A DNA stretch of 64,000 nucleotides from Bog-532 sp963732345 (GCA_963732345.1 CAVSZI010000023.1:124001-188000); one strand, 5' to 3'. Numbered from the stretch's first letter, positions 41,977-50,991 are shown. Notes: generated by a model not told the origin, from the letters alone. Numbers and translations: made by a program.

Positions 41977-42714
41977 GTGGTTGACGCATGGATACCGGGC
42001 GCGCGGTGCATTCGGGCTCAAGCGGACGGCGGGACACTGCGAGGCGGCGCGCCGCGAGTGGTCTGGCAGGCACTGAGCGCGGATCCACGGCTGATCTCAG
42101 CCAGTTCCGCCGCGCAGCGGCTCGATCAGGTAGGACACCCGCCGCACCTGGTCTGGAACCCGCTGTCCGGGGACATCATCCAGCTCATCCCGATCGTCAG
42201 GGCCGCCTGCCTGCTCGGCAGCCCGGAGACCCTGGACTATGGGGCCGCCCCAGGCGCACCAGCGCATACGGCCTCCGCCAACCGCCAGGGACGCCTGTGC
42301 GTGCAGATCGGCGTGGTGGCGTGGGCCAGGGAGCCGTTCACCGGCGGCCCGATGCACGGGGCGGAGCGCATTCTGAGCTGGCTGCACTCCTGGCGCGTGC
42401 CGTGGCGCTGGCCGGCCGGGCGGCCCGCCCCGTTCGCGCAGGCGCGCATCGCGGACCGCAGCCATGCCGTGTGGTCCCGCGGCGGTCACTTCGGCGCGTC
42501 GCAGATTCCCGGCTGGGACGCGGGCGGCCCGGGGAACATCGACATCGAGCTACTGGGAACGGCGCGGGTCACGCCCTGCCAGACCGTGACCCGGCAGCGG
42601 AAAACGAGACCCGCCCTGGTGAACCGGAACCACCGGGTCGCGCTGGAGACGGTGCTGGGATCCGAGATCGACACAGACGCGGCCATCCCCTCCCTGGCCA
42701 ACGCCCCCTACTGA
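41977..42714 (+). CDS. N-acetylmuramoyl-L-alanine amidase/PGRP-like protein
   Basis: GTG 41977 after gggagtggtggg gives 245 residues. HLVWNPLSGDIIQLIPI (a strand pair seen in amidase_2 domains), NRQGRLCVQIGVVAWA, WLHSWRVPWRWPAGRP and GGHFGASQIPGWDAGGPGNIDI (the loop usually written GHxGHSQVPxxxHxDPGxID) resemble actinobacterial peptidoglycan-recognition/amidase proteins. Several metal-ligand positions are changed: the second His is Ala and the third Trp/Asp. Catalysis is therefore doubtful. No signal peptide. Confidence 0.55.
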   Translation: MVDAWIPGARCIRAQADGGTLRGGAPRVVWQALSADPRLISASSAAQRLDQVGHPPHLVWNPLSGDIIQLIPIVRAACLLGSPETLDYGAAPGAPAHTASANRQGRLCVQIGVVAWAREPFTGGPMHGAERILSWLHSWRVPWRWPAGRPAPFAQARIADRSHAVWSRGGHFGASQIPGWDAGGPGNIDIELLGTARVTPCQTVTRQRKTRPALVNRNHRVALETVLGSEIDTDAAIPSLANAPY

Positions 42715-42961
42715 ACCGGTGCGTGAGAGCGGCCGCCGATCCCGCCGGCCTGGCGCTGGGCGCCTGAGCCGGGGTATTGCCCGCAGCAGTCCCGTTCGGC
42801 TGACCGGAACTTGCCCCGGATCTGCGCCGGGGTATCACGGTTCCCGGGCACATCAGACGTTTCCCGGACACGCGGTTCGTGGCACGGAATTGGTGAGGAA
42901 ACGTGCCGGAATCATTTGGAGCCCGGCCGACACAGCTCCGATAAGGGCCTAACCTGGGACA

Positions 42962-43594
42962 ATGAATGATCGGCTGGTGTGGATTGATTGTGAGATGACG
43001 GGGCTCGACCTTGAGCAGGACGCCCTGATCGAGATTGCCTGCCTGGTGACCGACGGCGAGCTAAACATTCTCGACGAGGGCATCGACGTGATCATCAAGC
43101 CCCCGCCCGAGGCGGTGGACGCGATGACTCAGGTTGTCCGCGACATGCACACCGCATCTGGGCTGCTGAACGAGCTTGGCCAGGGCGTCACGATGGATGA
43201 GGCCCGGGACATGGTGCTGAGCTACATCCAGATGCACATCAGTGAGCCGCGCCGGGTGCCGCTGGCCGGCAACTCCATCGCGACCGACCGCTCGTTCATC
43301 GCCCGCGACATGCCGCAGCTCGACGCCTACCTGCACTACCGAATGGTGGACGTGTCGAGCATCAAGGAACTGGCCCGCCGCTGGTACCCCCGCGCGTACT
43401 TCGCCAGCCCGGCCAAGCGGGGCGGCCACCGCGCGCTCGCGGACATCACCGAGAGCGTCCAGGAACTGCGTTACTACCGCGCGGCCATCTTCGTCCCCCA
43501 GCCGGGACCGGACTCGGCCCGGGCGCGGGAGATCGCCGCACGGCTCGGCGCGGAAACGAGCGAGAGCCTGCCGACGTCACAGGCGCACGGTTAG
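42962..43594 (+). CDS. orn: Oligoribonuclease
   Basis: Orn degrades 2-5-nt RNA and pGpG to mononucleotides. The 210-residue DEDDh exonuclease has VWIDCEMTGLD (Asp/Glu pair), LAGNSIATDRSFI (second Asp region) and HRALADITES (His and last Asp). The C-terminal 25 residues are extra compared with E. coli. ATG 42962 follows gggcctaacctgggaca, which is a poor ribosome-binding site. The downstream tRNA-His is a conserved neighbour in actinobacteria. Confidence 0.96.
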   Translation: MNDRLVWIDCEMTGLDLEQDALIEIACLVTDGELNILDEGIDVIIKPPPEAVDAMTQVVRDMHTASGLLNELGQGVTMDEARDMVLSYIQMHISEPRRVPLAGNSIATDRSFIARDMPQLDAYLHYRMVDVSSIKELARRWYPRAYFASPAKRGGHRALADITESVQELRYYRAAIFVPQPGPDSARAREIAARLGAETSESLPTSQAHG

Positions 43595-43719
43595 GGCCAG
43601 CTGCCCGGGTACCGCTATAATTTTGAAGCCGCCAGGGGCCGACCAGCCGCGAGCGGCCTGGCGCCGGAATCCGTGGCAGCTGGTAGGTTCGGCATGCCGT
43701 GCGGGGAGCGGCGGCGATG

Positions 43720-43796
43720 GTGGGTGTAGCTCAGTTGGTTAGAGCACCAGGTTGTGGTCCTGGGGGTCGTGGGTTCGAGTCCCATCATCCACCCCA
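43720..43796 (+). tRNA. tRNA-His (anticodon GTG)
   Basis: The seven-base acceptor stem gtgggtg pairs with catccac, D arm gctc...gagc, anticodon stem ccagg/cctgg around TTGTGGT, T arm with ggttcgagtcc, and encoded CCA. The base before the gene (43719) is G and faces the discriminator C, giving the G-1:C73 pair specific for tRNA-His. Confidence 0.97.
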
Positions 43797-43814
43797 ATGA
43801 AGTAGCAGGTCAGA

Positions 43815-43842
43815 AGGCCCGGCCGGGATGACGGCCGGGCCT
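43815..43842 (+). terminator. Terminator hairpin after tRNA-His
   Basis: aggcccggccg (43815-43825) and cggccgggcct (43832-43842) form a perfect 11-bp stem with a six-base loop, 19 bp beyond the tRNA. No T-run. Confidence 0.7.
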
Positions 43843-43943
43843 CGGTCAGGTAGCGGTTCCTGCGGGTCAGGCAAGGGCGTGGGGGACCTCGTCGAGGACA
43901 ATGCCGAAGTGGTCGCGGTAGGCGGTCAGGACGGCGGCGGCCG

Positions 43944-44406
43944 CATGGGAGTCATTCGACGAGCTCAGCGAGGCGGATTTCCTCGCGCTGATCGAAAAGC
44001 TGGCCGCCGAACTGCCGCGGACAGCGGCATCGGATTCTTCGAACGGGCCTCATCGCTCGACTCCACCGGCCACCCGGACATGGCGGTGCCGCTCTACCGC
44101 CAGGCACTCGAGCATGGGCTGGAGAGGCTGCGCCGGCGCCGGGCGGTCATCCAGCTGGCCAGTTCGCTGCGTAACATCGGGCGGCCGGAGGAGAGCGTCG
44201 CGCTGCTGACGGCGGAGATCGACGCCGGGTCCGACGAACTGGACGACGCGGTGCTGGCCTTCCTGGCCCTGGCCTGGCCGACACCGGACGGGAGCGGGAA
44301 GGGTATCTCGGCCGCGCTGGCGGCGCTGGCGCCGCATCTGGCCCGGTACCAGCGGTCGGTAGCCACCTACGCCCGGCTGCTGGTCGAGCCGGAGACCGAT
44401 TCCTGA
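43944..44406 (+). pseudogene. Tetratricopeptide-repeat protein, truncated and frameshifted
   Basis: The first piece, SFDELSEADFLALIEKLAAELP, has no start codon and follows a stop at about 43918. The frame shifts near 44028 (one base lost in ccgcggacagc) and continues as DSGIGFFERASSLDSTGHPD, MAVPLYRQALEHGL and QLASSLRNIGRPEESVALL, a TPR-like pair of helices, to 44406. An open frame from 43828 covers the second part but its N-terminus is spurious. On the opposite strand 43866-43940 looks like the tail of another lost gene (TAYRDHFGIVLDEVPHALA). Confidence 0.6.
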
Positions 44407-44528
44407 CCCGTACGGATGTGGCCCCTCGCGCCGGGTGGCGCGGGGCCTGCACGGCCGGGTGCTCGCAGGTGCCGGCCATGGCAAAAATGGCTGGCGCGGC
44501 GCCCGGCGTGCGTGGCCATAATGCGGGC

Positions 44529-45101
44529 GTGACGGTGAATGCGCTGACCGTGCGCCCGCTGACCCGTGCGGACCTCTCGCGGGTGAGCCGATGGCTCGCG
44601 GAACCGCACGTGGCCGAATGGTGGCGCGACCCGAGCGACATGGCCTCCGTGGTGGCCGCGTACCTGCCGTGCATCGACCGCACCGACCCGACCGAGGTGT
44701 TCGTCATCGAGGTGGAGGGCCAGGCGGCCGGCCTGATCGAGCGATATCTGGTCGCCGAAGACCCGGAATGGAATCGCGTCATCCAGGCCACCGGCGCTGT
44801 CACCGGGTGCGCGGCCGGGATCGACTACCTGATCGGCGAGGCCGCCGCGTGCGGCCGGGGCTACGGGACGGCCGCGATCTCCCTGATCACCGCGCTGACC
44901 TTCCGCCGCTACCCGCGGGCCGACACGATCGTCGCGGCCCCGCAGCAGGCCAACGTCGGGTCCTGGCGCGCCCTTGAGCGGGCTGGATATCAGCGCTGGT
45001 GGAGCGGCCTGCTCGAGTCCAGCGACCCATCCGATGCGGGGCCTTCCTACCTCTACGGGATGCGCCGGCCGCCGTCACCTGAACGGCGGGCAGCGCGCTA
45101 G
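44529..45101 (+). CDS. GNAT acetyltransferase, aminoglycoside 6'-N-acetyltransferase-like
   Basis: From GTG 44529, 190 residues: VRPLTRADLSRVSRWLAEPHVAEWW, then FVIEVEGQAAGLIERYLV, GIDYLIGEAAACGRGYGTAAI (acetyl-CoA loop, normally R/QxxGxG/A) and QQANVGSWRALERAGYQ. This order is typical of AAC(6')-I-type proteins, and many environmental members acetylate other amines. Downstream repeats show that this gene and its neighbour were once duplicated together. Confidence 0.85.
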   Translation: MTVNALTVRPLTRADLSRVSRWLAEPHVAEWWRDPSDMASVVAAYLPCIDRTDPTEVFVIEVEGQAAGLIERYLVAEDPEWNRVIQATGAVTGCAAGIDYLIGEAAACGRGYGTAAISLITALTFRRYPRADTIVAAPQQANVGSWRALERAGYQRWWSGLLESSDPSDAGPSYLYGMRRPPSPERRAAR

Positions 45102-45142
45102 GCGGGTCCCGCGCCAGATGGCACAGGGCGGGCATACGGCAG

Positions 45143-45175
45143 CGGGCCCCCGCGCCGTCATGGCGCGGGGGCCCG
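45143..45175. terminator. Strong bidirectional terminator hairpin (copy 1)
   Basis: A perfect 14-bp GC stem (cgggcccccgcgcc/ggcgcgggggcccg) with a five-base loop lies between the convergent GNAT and secreted-protein genes. A one-mismatch copy lies at 46201-46233 after the second paralogue. Confidence 0.8.
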
Positions 45176-45212
45176 CCGTGCTCTACCGCGTTACAACCAG
45201 TCCGCCCGGGCG

Positions 45213-45734
45213 TTACCGGACGTAGGCGACGGCTTCGACCCTGACGCTGGTCGTGCTCGGTATCGGCTCATTGACCAGACAGGCCCCGTGGCGCCGGCGC
45301 ACGGCCTCCGTCACCTCGATATTCCCGCGCCCCGCCCCCCGCACGGCGTGGTACCGCTGGCTCCCCCCGGTGATCTGATAGGAGAAGGTCTTCGTGTTCG
45401 TCGACGTGCACGACCGCCGGTTAAGCGACACGGAGTCGTGATTGTGACTGATGCGTATGTAGATGGAACCATGGCGCAGGACAACGGTGGCCTGGCCGTT
45501 GCGGGCCAGGTTGAGATAACCCCGGTCGTTGAAGGCGCCGCTGGCGACGACCGGGATGTGGTCGCTGTGGACCGTGCCGTGCCCGTGGAACGTCTCGTTG
45601 GGGGACATCGTCTGCGGCTGCGCGGTGCCGGCCATGGCCGGCGCCGCCGCGAACCCCGCGAGCGCGCCGAGAGCCGTTCCCGGCACCGCGACCGCCGCCG
45701 CCAGTCTCCGCCAGGTTTTCTTACTCAATCCCAT
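45213..45734 (-). CDS. Secreted protein of unknown function, paralogue 1
   Basis: From ATG 45734 about 173 residues. SKKTWRRLAAAVAVPGTALG and a hydrophobic core ending APAMAG form a clear Sec signal peptide, with cleavage after AMA or AGT. The mature part is rich in Thr, Ser and Asn and has FSYQITGGSQRYHAVRGAGRG, VVLRHGSIYIRI and two Cys that could form one disulfide. It is predicted to be a small beta-rich exported protein. About 64% identical by eye to the neighbour at 46271. ATG 45749 is an alternative start. Confidence 0.75.
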   Translation of the reverse strand: MGLSKKTWRRLAAAVAVPGTALGALAGFAAAPAMAGTAQPQTMSPNETFHGHGTVHSDHIPVVASGAFNDRGYLNLARNGQATVVLRHGSIYIRISHNHDSVSLNRRSCTSTNTKTFSYQITGGSQRYHAVRGAGRGNIEVTEAVRRRHGACLVNEPIPSTTSVRVEAVAYVR

Positions 45735-45834
45735 TCCCTTCCCTCCCATTTGCCCTGCTGAGCGGGAAACGCCGGGGTACGGCCGCTTCCTCTATATACG
45801 CAGGGTCACTAGGTATAGCCTTGTGTAACTACCG

Positions 45835-46200
45835 AGCGAGCACCGATTATGCGCGAGTGCCCGCGGCAACGCAAGAGCCAAAATTGCCGACGCGGCGGCC
45901 GGCGTGCGCGGCCAGGAGCGGGCGGCTCGAGTCCAGCGACCCGTCCGAAGCGGCACGCGCCACTGCGCGGGGACCGGTCCTCCCGTCACCGTGTACGCGG
46001 GCTTGACCTGGTCGCCGTCGGCCAGGATCCGTTCGGCCCCGAAATTCACCGCGGCGTCGCGAGCTGCGCGTCCCGGGGCGCGAGGGTGTCGTCACACGGG
46101 GGGCGCGGCGCGGTGCTGCCCTGGGTTCCAGGCGTTACCCATGTGAGCCGGAATGCTTCCGGGTGGCTGGTCCGACGCGCCCACGGGTGACCTCACCTAC
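45835..46200. other. Scar of a duplicated GNAT gene
   Basis: No intact gene. A segment near 45880-45960 (caaaattgccgacgcggcg..., then gctcgagtccagcgaccc) matches the regions just before and at the 3' end of the GNAT gene at 44480-45030, with the middle deleted. This indicates a former tandem unit of GNAT gene plus secreted-protein gene. A third diverged copy of the upstream element lies near 46935-46975. Confidence 0.6.
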
Positions 46201-46270
46201 CGGGCCCCCGCGCCGTCCTGGCGCAGGGGCCCGCCGTACGCTACCACGCTACAATCAGTCTCCGCGGGGC

Positions 46271-46792
46271 TTACCGGACGTTGGCGACGGCTACGAGCAT
46301 GACGCTGGTCGCGTTCGGTAGCGGCTCATTGGGCTCACACTTCCCGTGGTACCGGCGCAGGAGCGTCGTACCCTCGATAGTCCCGCGCCCGTCCCCCCGC
46401 GCGTCGCGGTAACGCTGGCTCCCCCCGGTGATCTGATAGGAGAAGGTCTCCGTGCTCGTCTCCAGGCACGTCCACGGGTCCAGCGAGTTCGAGCCGTGCC
46501 GTTGACCGATGCTGGCGTAGATGGATCCATGGCGCAGGACGATGATGGCCTGGCGGTTGCCGGTCAGTTCGAGATAACCCCGGTCGCTGATGACGCCGCT
46601 GGCGTTGACCGGGATGTACTGGCTAAAGGCCGTGCTGTACCCGTAGAACGTCTCGTTGGGTGACGCCGTCTGCGGCTGCGCGGTGCCGGCCATGGCCGGT
46701 GCCGCGGCGAACCCCGCGAGCGCGCCGAGAGCCGTTCCCGGCACCGCGATCGCCGTCGCCAGCCTGCGCCAGGCTTTCTTACTTATCCCCAT
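46271..46792 (-). CDS. Secreted protein of unknown function, paralogue 2
   Basis: 173 residues with the same signal peptide (GISKKAWRRLATAIAVPGTA) and motifs PNETFYGYSTA, VLRHGSIYASI and FSYQITGGSQRYRDARG. The two Cys are conserved with paralogue 1. The upstream 60 bp, including gtatatagaggaagcggcc and a gggaggga ribosome-binding site, are also conserved between the copies, so the promoter was duplicated with the gene. Function unknown; the divergence of the central part (Gln/Tyr against His) may reflect separate roles. Confidence 0.75.
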   Translation of the reverse strand: MGISKKAWRRLATAIAVPGTALGALAGFAAAPAMAGTAQPQTASPNETFYGYSTAFSQYIPVNASGVISDRGYLELTGNRQAIIVLRHGSIYASIGQRHGSNSLDPWTCLETSTETFSYQITGGSQRYRDARGDGRGTIEGTTLLRRYHGKCEPNEPLPNATSVMLVAVANVR

Positions 46793-47154
46793 TCCCTCTC
46801 CCTCCCATTTGCCCTGCTGAGCGGGAAACGCCGGGGTATGGCCGCTTCCTCTATATACACAGGGTTACCAGCTATATCTTTTTGTAATCACCGGACGGGC
46901 ATCGATTATGCATGAGTGCCCCGGCGGCCGCAAGGACCAAAATCGCTCGCGCCGGCCGGGCAATGCGTGGCCAGGCACCCGCGCGACGGCCTGACGGGAT
47001 CACCCGCACCCATAGGTGACGTATTTTGGCGGCTCGTCACTCATTGAAGAGATGAGTCCATTCTTCGTAGCGTTCGGGGCGTTTGCCCGTCGTGCGCGTG
47101 TGATTTGGTAATATCGCGACTCAGCGGCACTGACGGCTACCGGCCGGGGGTCTG

Positions 47155-47388
47155 ATGGGCACTGACGGGTCGCCTGAAGATGCTCGAGATCTCGGTCTCT
47201 CCGCCCGGGAGGCCGAGATCATGTCCCTCATCGCCGGAGGCCGCACGAACGGTGAGATCGCCGCTCAGCTGTTCCTGGCCGAGAAGACCGTGAAGAATCA
47301 CGTGAACCGGATCTACTCCAAGCTGAGCGTGGCATCAAGGGGCGCGGCGATCAGCCGGTGGCTGGGCCACCGGGAAATCGTCGGCTAG
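47155..47388 (+). CDS. Stand-alone LuxR/GerE-type HTH regulator (77 aa)
   Basis: ATG 47155 follows ccggccgggggtctg. After 12 residues the whole protein is a GerE DNA-binding domain: LSAREAEIMSLIAGGRTNGEIAAQLFLAEKTVKNHVNRIYSKLSVASR (in pieces LSAREAEIM, GRTNGEIAAQLF, EKTVKNHVNRIYSKL). No receiver or ligand domain, so activity must come from expression level or partner binding. A 17-bp tandem array follows it. Confidence 0.85.
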   Translation: MGTDGSPEDARDLGLSAREAEIMSLIAGGRTNGEIAAQLFLAEKTVKNHVNRIYSKLSVASRGAAISRWLGHREIVG

Positions 47389-47412
47389 CCGCCCCGGGCA
47401 CGGGCTCCCCCG

Positions 47413-47531
47413 CCACCCCGGGTTTGGTGCCACCCCGGGTTTGCTGCCACCCCGGGTTCCCCGCCACCCCGGGTTCCCCGCCACCCCGGGTTCCCCGCCA
47501 CCCCGGGCTCCCTGCCACCCCGGGCTCCCCG
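47413..47531. repeat. Seven 17-bp tandem repeats
   Basis: ccaccccgggttccccg-type units start at 47413, 47430, 47447, 47464, 47481, 47498 and 47515. The ccaccccggg core is invariant and the last seven bases vary slightly (tttggtg, tttgctg, ttccccg, ctccctg). Each unit contains the palindrome cccggg. It lies between the LuxR gene and the two-component system. Confidence 0.95.
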
Positions 47532-47648
47532 GACCGCGCCGGGCCCGCCGCCCTGGGCAGCGCTCCGAGCAGCGGCTATGCCCATCCGGACAGGTAGGCT
47601 CCAGCCCGCCTTCAGGTTTCTCTCAGTTTATGGGTGACAATATTGAGC

Positions 47649-48371
47649 ATGGAGATGCTGACCAGCGATGAACGGCAGCGAACGGATACCCGGTTGCTCG
47701 TCGTCGAGGACGAGCCGAACATCCTGGAACTGCTCTCCGCCAGCCTGCGGTACGCCGGATTCGACGTCGTCACCGCCGCGGCGGGTACCGAGGCCGTGCA
47801 GGCCGCGCAGCGGCACCGGCCCGACCTCATCGTGCTTGACGTCATGCTCCCGGACATGGACGGCTTCGACGTGGTCCGGCGGCTCCGGAGCGGCGGCGCC
47901 CGCGTGCCGGTGGTGTTCCTGACCGCGCGCGACGCGACCGAGGACAAGATCCGCGGCCTGACCCTCGGCGGCGACGACTACGTGACCAAGCCGTTCAGCC
48001 TGGAGGAGGTCATTGCCCGGATCCGGGCCGTGCTGCGGCGGACCAGCGGCGAGCCCGGCGAGCCCACGCCCCGGCTTACGTTCGCCGACCTGGAGCTGGA
48101 CGAGGAGAGCCACGAGGTCTGGCGGGCCGGCCAGCAGGTCCAGCTTTCGCCGACCGAGTTCAAGCTGCTCCGCTACTTCATGAGCAACGCCAACCGGGTG
48201 CTGTCCAAGATGCAGATCCTGGACCACGTGTGGGACTACGACTTCCGCGGCGACACCGGCATCGTGGAGTCCTACGTGTCCGTGCTGCGCCGCAAGATCG
48301 ACACCGTGGAACCGCGCCTCATCCACACGCTGCGCGGGGTCGGCTACGTCCTCAGGCTCCCGTCGTCGTAG
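47649..48371 (+). CDS. OmpR/PhoB-family response regulator
   Basis: 240 residues from ATG 47649 (an upstream GTG at 47634 is open). Receiver domain (about 15-127) with Asp64 as phosphoacceptor (LIVLDVMLPDMDGFD), the acidic pair VVEDEPN, TARD and the Lys in DDYVTKPF. The winged helix (about 145-238) has VQLSPTEFKLLRYFMSN and HTLRGVGYVLR. It resembles the MprA/TcrA group of actinobacteria. It lies 16 bp before its cognate kinase gene. Confidence 0.95.
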   Translation: MEMLTSDERQRTDTRLLVVEDEPNILELLSASLRYAGFDVVTAAAGTEAVQAAQRHRPDLIVLDVMLPDMDGFDVVRRLRSGGARVPVVFLTARDATEDKIRGLTLGGDDYVTKPFSLEEVIARIRAVLRRTSGEPGEPTPRLTFADLELDEESHEVWRAGQQVQLSPTEFKLLRYFMSNANRVLSKMQILDHVWDYDFRGDTGIVESYVSVLRRKIDTVEPRLIHTLRGVGYVLRLPSS

Positions 48372-48387
48372 GAACCTGACCGTTATT

Positions 48388-50052
48388 ATGGCTTGGAGCG
48401 GAACGGGGGCGGGCGCGGAAAGCGTGTTCCGGCACCCGCTGAAGGCGATGACGCGCCTGTCGCAGCGCACGCCGCTGCGCATCAAGCTGATCGCCGCGCT
48501 GCTCGCGCTGGTGGCGCTGGCCCTGACCGTCATCGGCTTCACCAGCATCGTGGTGTTTCGCGGCTACCTGCTCAACCAGGCCGACAATCAGGTGCAGAGG
48601 CTGGTCGGGCAAAGCACCAACAGCCCTCCACCGAGCCCGCACCAGAGCGACTCGTACACGTTCCTGGGTTTCGTTTACGAAGTCATCGACTCCCAGGGCA
48701 ACCTGGTTTCGTATTTCGGCAACGGCGAGACGCTCGGGTCATCTGGTCCCGATGTCCCGGCGAGCTCCTCCTGGCTGTCCGCGCACGCCGGGCACCCGGT
48801 GACGGTACCGGCCTTGCCGGGCAGCGGGCAGTGGCGCATCATCGAGCAGCCCGTGACCTATCCGTCGCAGGACGGGACCACCCAGTTCACCGGGACGCTG
48901 GTCATCGGCCAGAACCTGGGCAACATCAACCACACCCTCGGCTACCTGACCGGCCTCGACGTGATCGTCAGCCTCGTGATCATGCTGGGCCTCGGGGTCG
49001 TCAGCGTGGCCGTGGTGCGGACCAACCTGCGGTCACTGGACGACATCGAGGAAACCGCCGAGGAGATCGCCGCCGGCCACCTGGACCGCCGCGTCCCGGA
49101 GCTGGACCCGCGGACCGAGGTCGGGCGGCTGGGCCGGTCGATCAACACGATGCTGGCCCAGATCGAGTCGGCGTTCCACGACCGGGAGGAATCGGAAGAG
49201 GCCGCGGTCCAGTCCGAGGAGCGGATGCGCCGCTTCATCGCGGACGCGAGCCACGAACTGCGCACCCCGCTGACCGCCATCCGCGGTTTCGCCGAGTACT
49301 ACCGGCAGCGCGGCGGCGTGGCCACCGGCGGGGCTGGCCACGGCGGGGACGGCAGCCTGAACCCGGAAGACCTGGACCGGATCATGCAGCGGGTCGAGAG
49401 CGAAGCGTCCCGGATGGGCGTGCTCGTGGAGGACCTGCTGCTGCTCGCCCGGCTCGACCAGCAGCGGCCCGTCGAGCACCAGCCGGTGGACCTGCTGGTC
49501 CTCGCGGCGGACGCGGTGCAGGACACCCGGATGATCGCGCCAGACCGGCCGGTGCAGCTCACGGTCGAGCCGGGGCGCGCCTTCCTCGTCCTGGGCGACG
49601 AGGCACGGCTGCGGCAGGTCATCGGGAACCTGATGGCCAACGCGCTCACGCATACCCCCGACGGGACGCCGGTCGAGGTCCGGCTCGGCTCGGGATTCCT
49701 CAGCGGGACGCCGCCGCACGCGCGGGGCCCGGCGCCGTCGGTCCCGGCCGCGGTGCTGGAGGTCGCGGACCAGGGACAGGGGCTCACCCCCGAGCAGGCG
49801 CAGCGGGTGTTCGAGCGCTTCTACCGCGCCGACCAGGCCCGGAACCGCAAGAGCGGCGGCAGCGGCCTCGGTCTGGCGATCGTCAGCGCGCTGGTCGCCG
49901 CGCACGGCGGCACCGCCACCGTGGATTCGGCTCCGGGACTGGGCGCGACGTTCCGCGTCACCCTTCCGCTCGCGCCGGACACCGGTGAGGCGGACGAACC
50001 GGGCGTGGAGCCGCAGGACGACCAGGCCGGCCACGAATCGGTGTCCCGGTGA
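48388..50052 (+). CDS. Membrane sensor histidine kinase
   Basis: 554 residues: TM1 (about 33-55, LIAALLALVALALTVIGF), an extracytoplasmic sensor of about 135 residues, TM2 (about 188-210), HAMP (LRSLDDIEETAEEIAAGHLDRRV), HisKA with FIADASHELRTPLTAIRG (phosphoacceptor His) and HATPase_c (NLMANALTHTP N-box, DQGQGL, RFYRADQARNRKSGGSGLGLAIV). It phosphorylates the regulator encoded just upstream. The stimulus is unknown. An ATG about 20 codons downstream is an alternative start. Confidence 0.95.
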   Translation: MAWSGTGAGAESVFRHPLKAMTRLSQRTPLRIKLIAALLALVALALTVIGFTSIVVFRGYLLNQADNQVQRLVGQSTNSPPPSPHQSDSYTFLGFVYEVIDSQGNLVSYFGNGETLGSSGPDVPASSSWLSAHAGHPVTVPALPGSGQWRIIEQPVTYPSQDGTTQFTGTLVIGQNLGNINHTLGYLTGLDVIVSLVIMLGLGVVSVAVVRTNLRSLDDIEETAEEIAAGHLDRRVPELDPRTEVGRLGRSINTMLAQIESAFHDREESEEAAVQSEERMRRFIADASHELRTPLTAIRGFAEYYRQRGGVATGGAGHGGDGSLNPEDLDRIMQRVESEASRMGVLVEDLLLLARLDQQRPVEHQPVDLLVLAADAVQDTRMIAPDRPVQLTVEPGRAFLVLGDEARLRQVIGNLMANALTHTPDGTPVEVRLGSGFLSGTPPHARGPAPSVPAAVLEVADQGQGLTPEQAQRVFERFYRADQARNRKSGGSGLGLAIVSALVAAHGGTATVDSAPGLGATFRVTLPLAPDTGEADEPGVEPQDDQAGHESVSR

Positions 50053-50059
50053 CGTCCGT

Positions 50060-50944
50060 TCAGGAAGATAGTGCGGCCCGGGCTGCGGCCAGCGCCGCAT
50101 CGCGGTAACCGGCGCCGAACAAGCACACGTGCACGAGCAGCGGGTGCAGCTGGTGCAGCGGGACCCGCGACCGCCACCCGAGCGCGAGCGGGGCGGCCTG
50201 CGCGTAGCCGTGGATGATGTGCTGCAGATGCGGCGCGCCGAACAGCGCCAGCATGGCCAGATCGGTCTCCCGGTGGCCGCCGTGGGCCGCTGGGTCGATG
50301 AGCCATCCCCGCCCGGCCGACCACATCACGTTGCCCGACCAGCAGTCGCCGTGGATGCGGCATGGCGGCTCCGCGGGGCCGGCGAGCTCGCCGATCCGCC
50401 CGGTGACCGTCTCCACCAGCCCGACGTCCGCCGGGCTGAGCGTCCCGGCGTCCGCGGCGCGGCGCAGGTAGGGCAGGATGCGGCGCTCTGCGTACCATTC
50501 GGCCCAGCCGCGCTCCGCCGGCCACGGGGTGTTGTCCAGCGGCAGGCTCGCGATGAAACCCGGCCACGGCGCGCCGAAGCTAGCGGCCCCGGCGGCGTGC
50601 AGGCGAGCCAGTTCACGGCCGAACGAAACTGCTGCGGCCGCGTCCGCCCGCCCGGGCGCCACCCAGGAGAGGACCAGGGCGCGCTCGTCCCAGCCGAGCA
50701 CCTCGGGGATGGGCACGGCCATGGCTTCGGCCAGCCAGCGCAGGCCGCGGGCCTCGGCCTCGAAGGCCGCGCGGGTGTCGGTGCCGGAGACCTTGGCGAA
50801 GGCTTCGCGCCCGTCGGCCAGGGTGACCGCGTAGTGCTCCCAGCCGTGCTGCGCTCCGATGCCGTGCACATCGCGAACGTCGTGGCCGGTGAGGACGCTG
50901 ATCCGGTGCGCCAGCTCTGCCCGGCCCGTACCAGTCCCAGACAT
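50060..50944 (-). CDS. Fructosamine-kinase-family protein
   Basis: 294 residues from ATG 50944, preceded by ggaggtg. The APH-like kinase fold shows ISVLTGHDVRDVHGIGAQHGWEHYAV, AFAKVSG (Lys), RIHGDCWSGNVMW (catalytic loop HGDxxxxN) and LIDPAAHGGHRETDLAML (metal site). Fructosamine-3-kinases phosphorylate ketoamines to reverse protein glycation. Bacterial members are often linked to low-molecular-weight phosphatases, as here, where the phosphatase gene is 47 bp upstream on the same strand. Confidence 0.92.
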   Translation of the reverse strand: MSGTGTGRAELAHRISVLTGHDVRDVHGIGAQHGWEHYAVTLADGREAFAKVSGTDTRAAFEAEARGLRWLAEAMAVPIPEVLGWDERALVLSWVAPGRADAAAAVSFGRELARLHAAGAASFGAPWPGFIASLPLDNTPWPAERGWAEWYAERRILPYLRRAADAGTLSPADVGLVETVTGRIGELAGPAEPPCRIHGDCWSGNVMWSAGRGWLIDPAAHGGHRETDLAMLALFGAPHLQHIIHGYAQAAPLALGWRSRVPLHQLHPLLVHVCLFGAGYRDAALAAARAALSS

Positions 50945-50991
50945 GGGCACCTCCGGAATCGTGTGGCGTTTGGGTGCGCGGGGGCGAGCGG

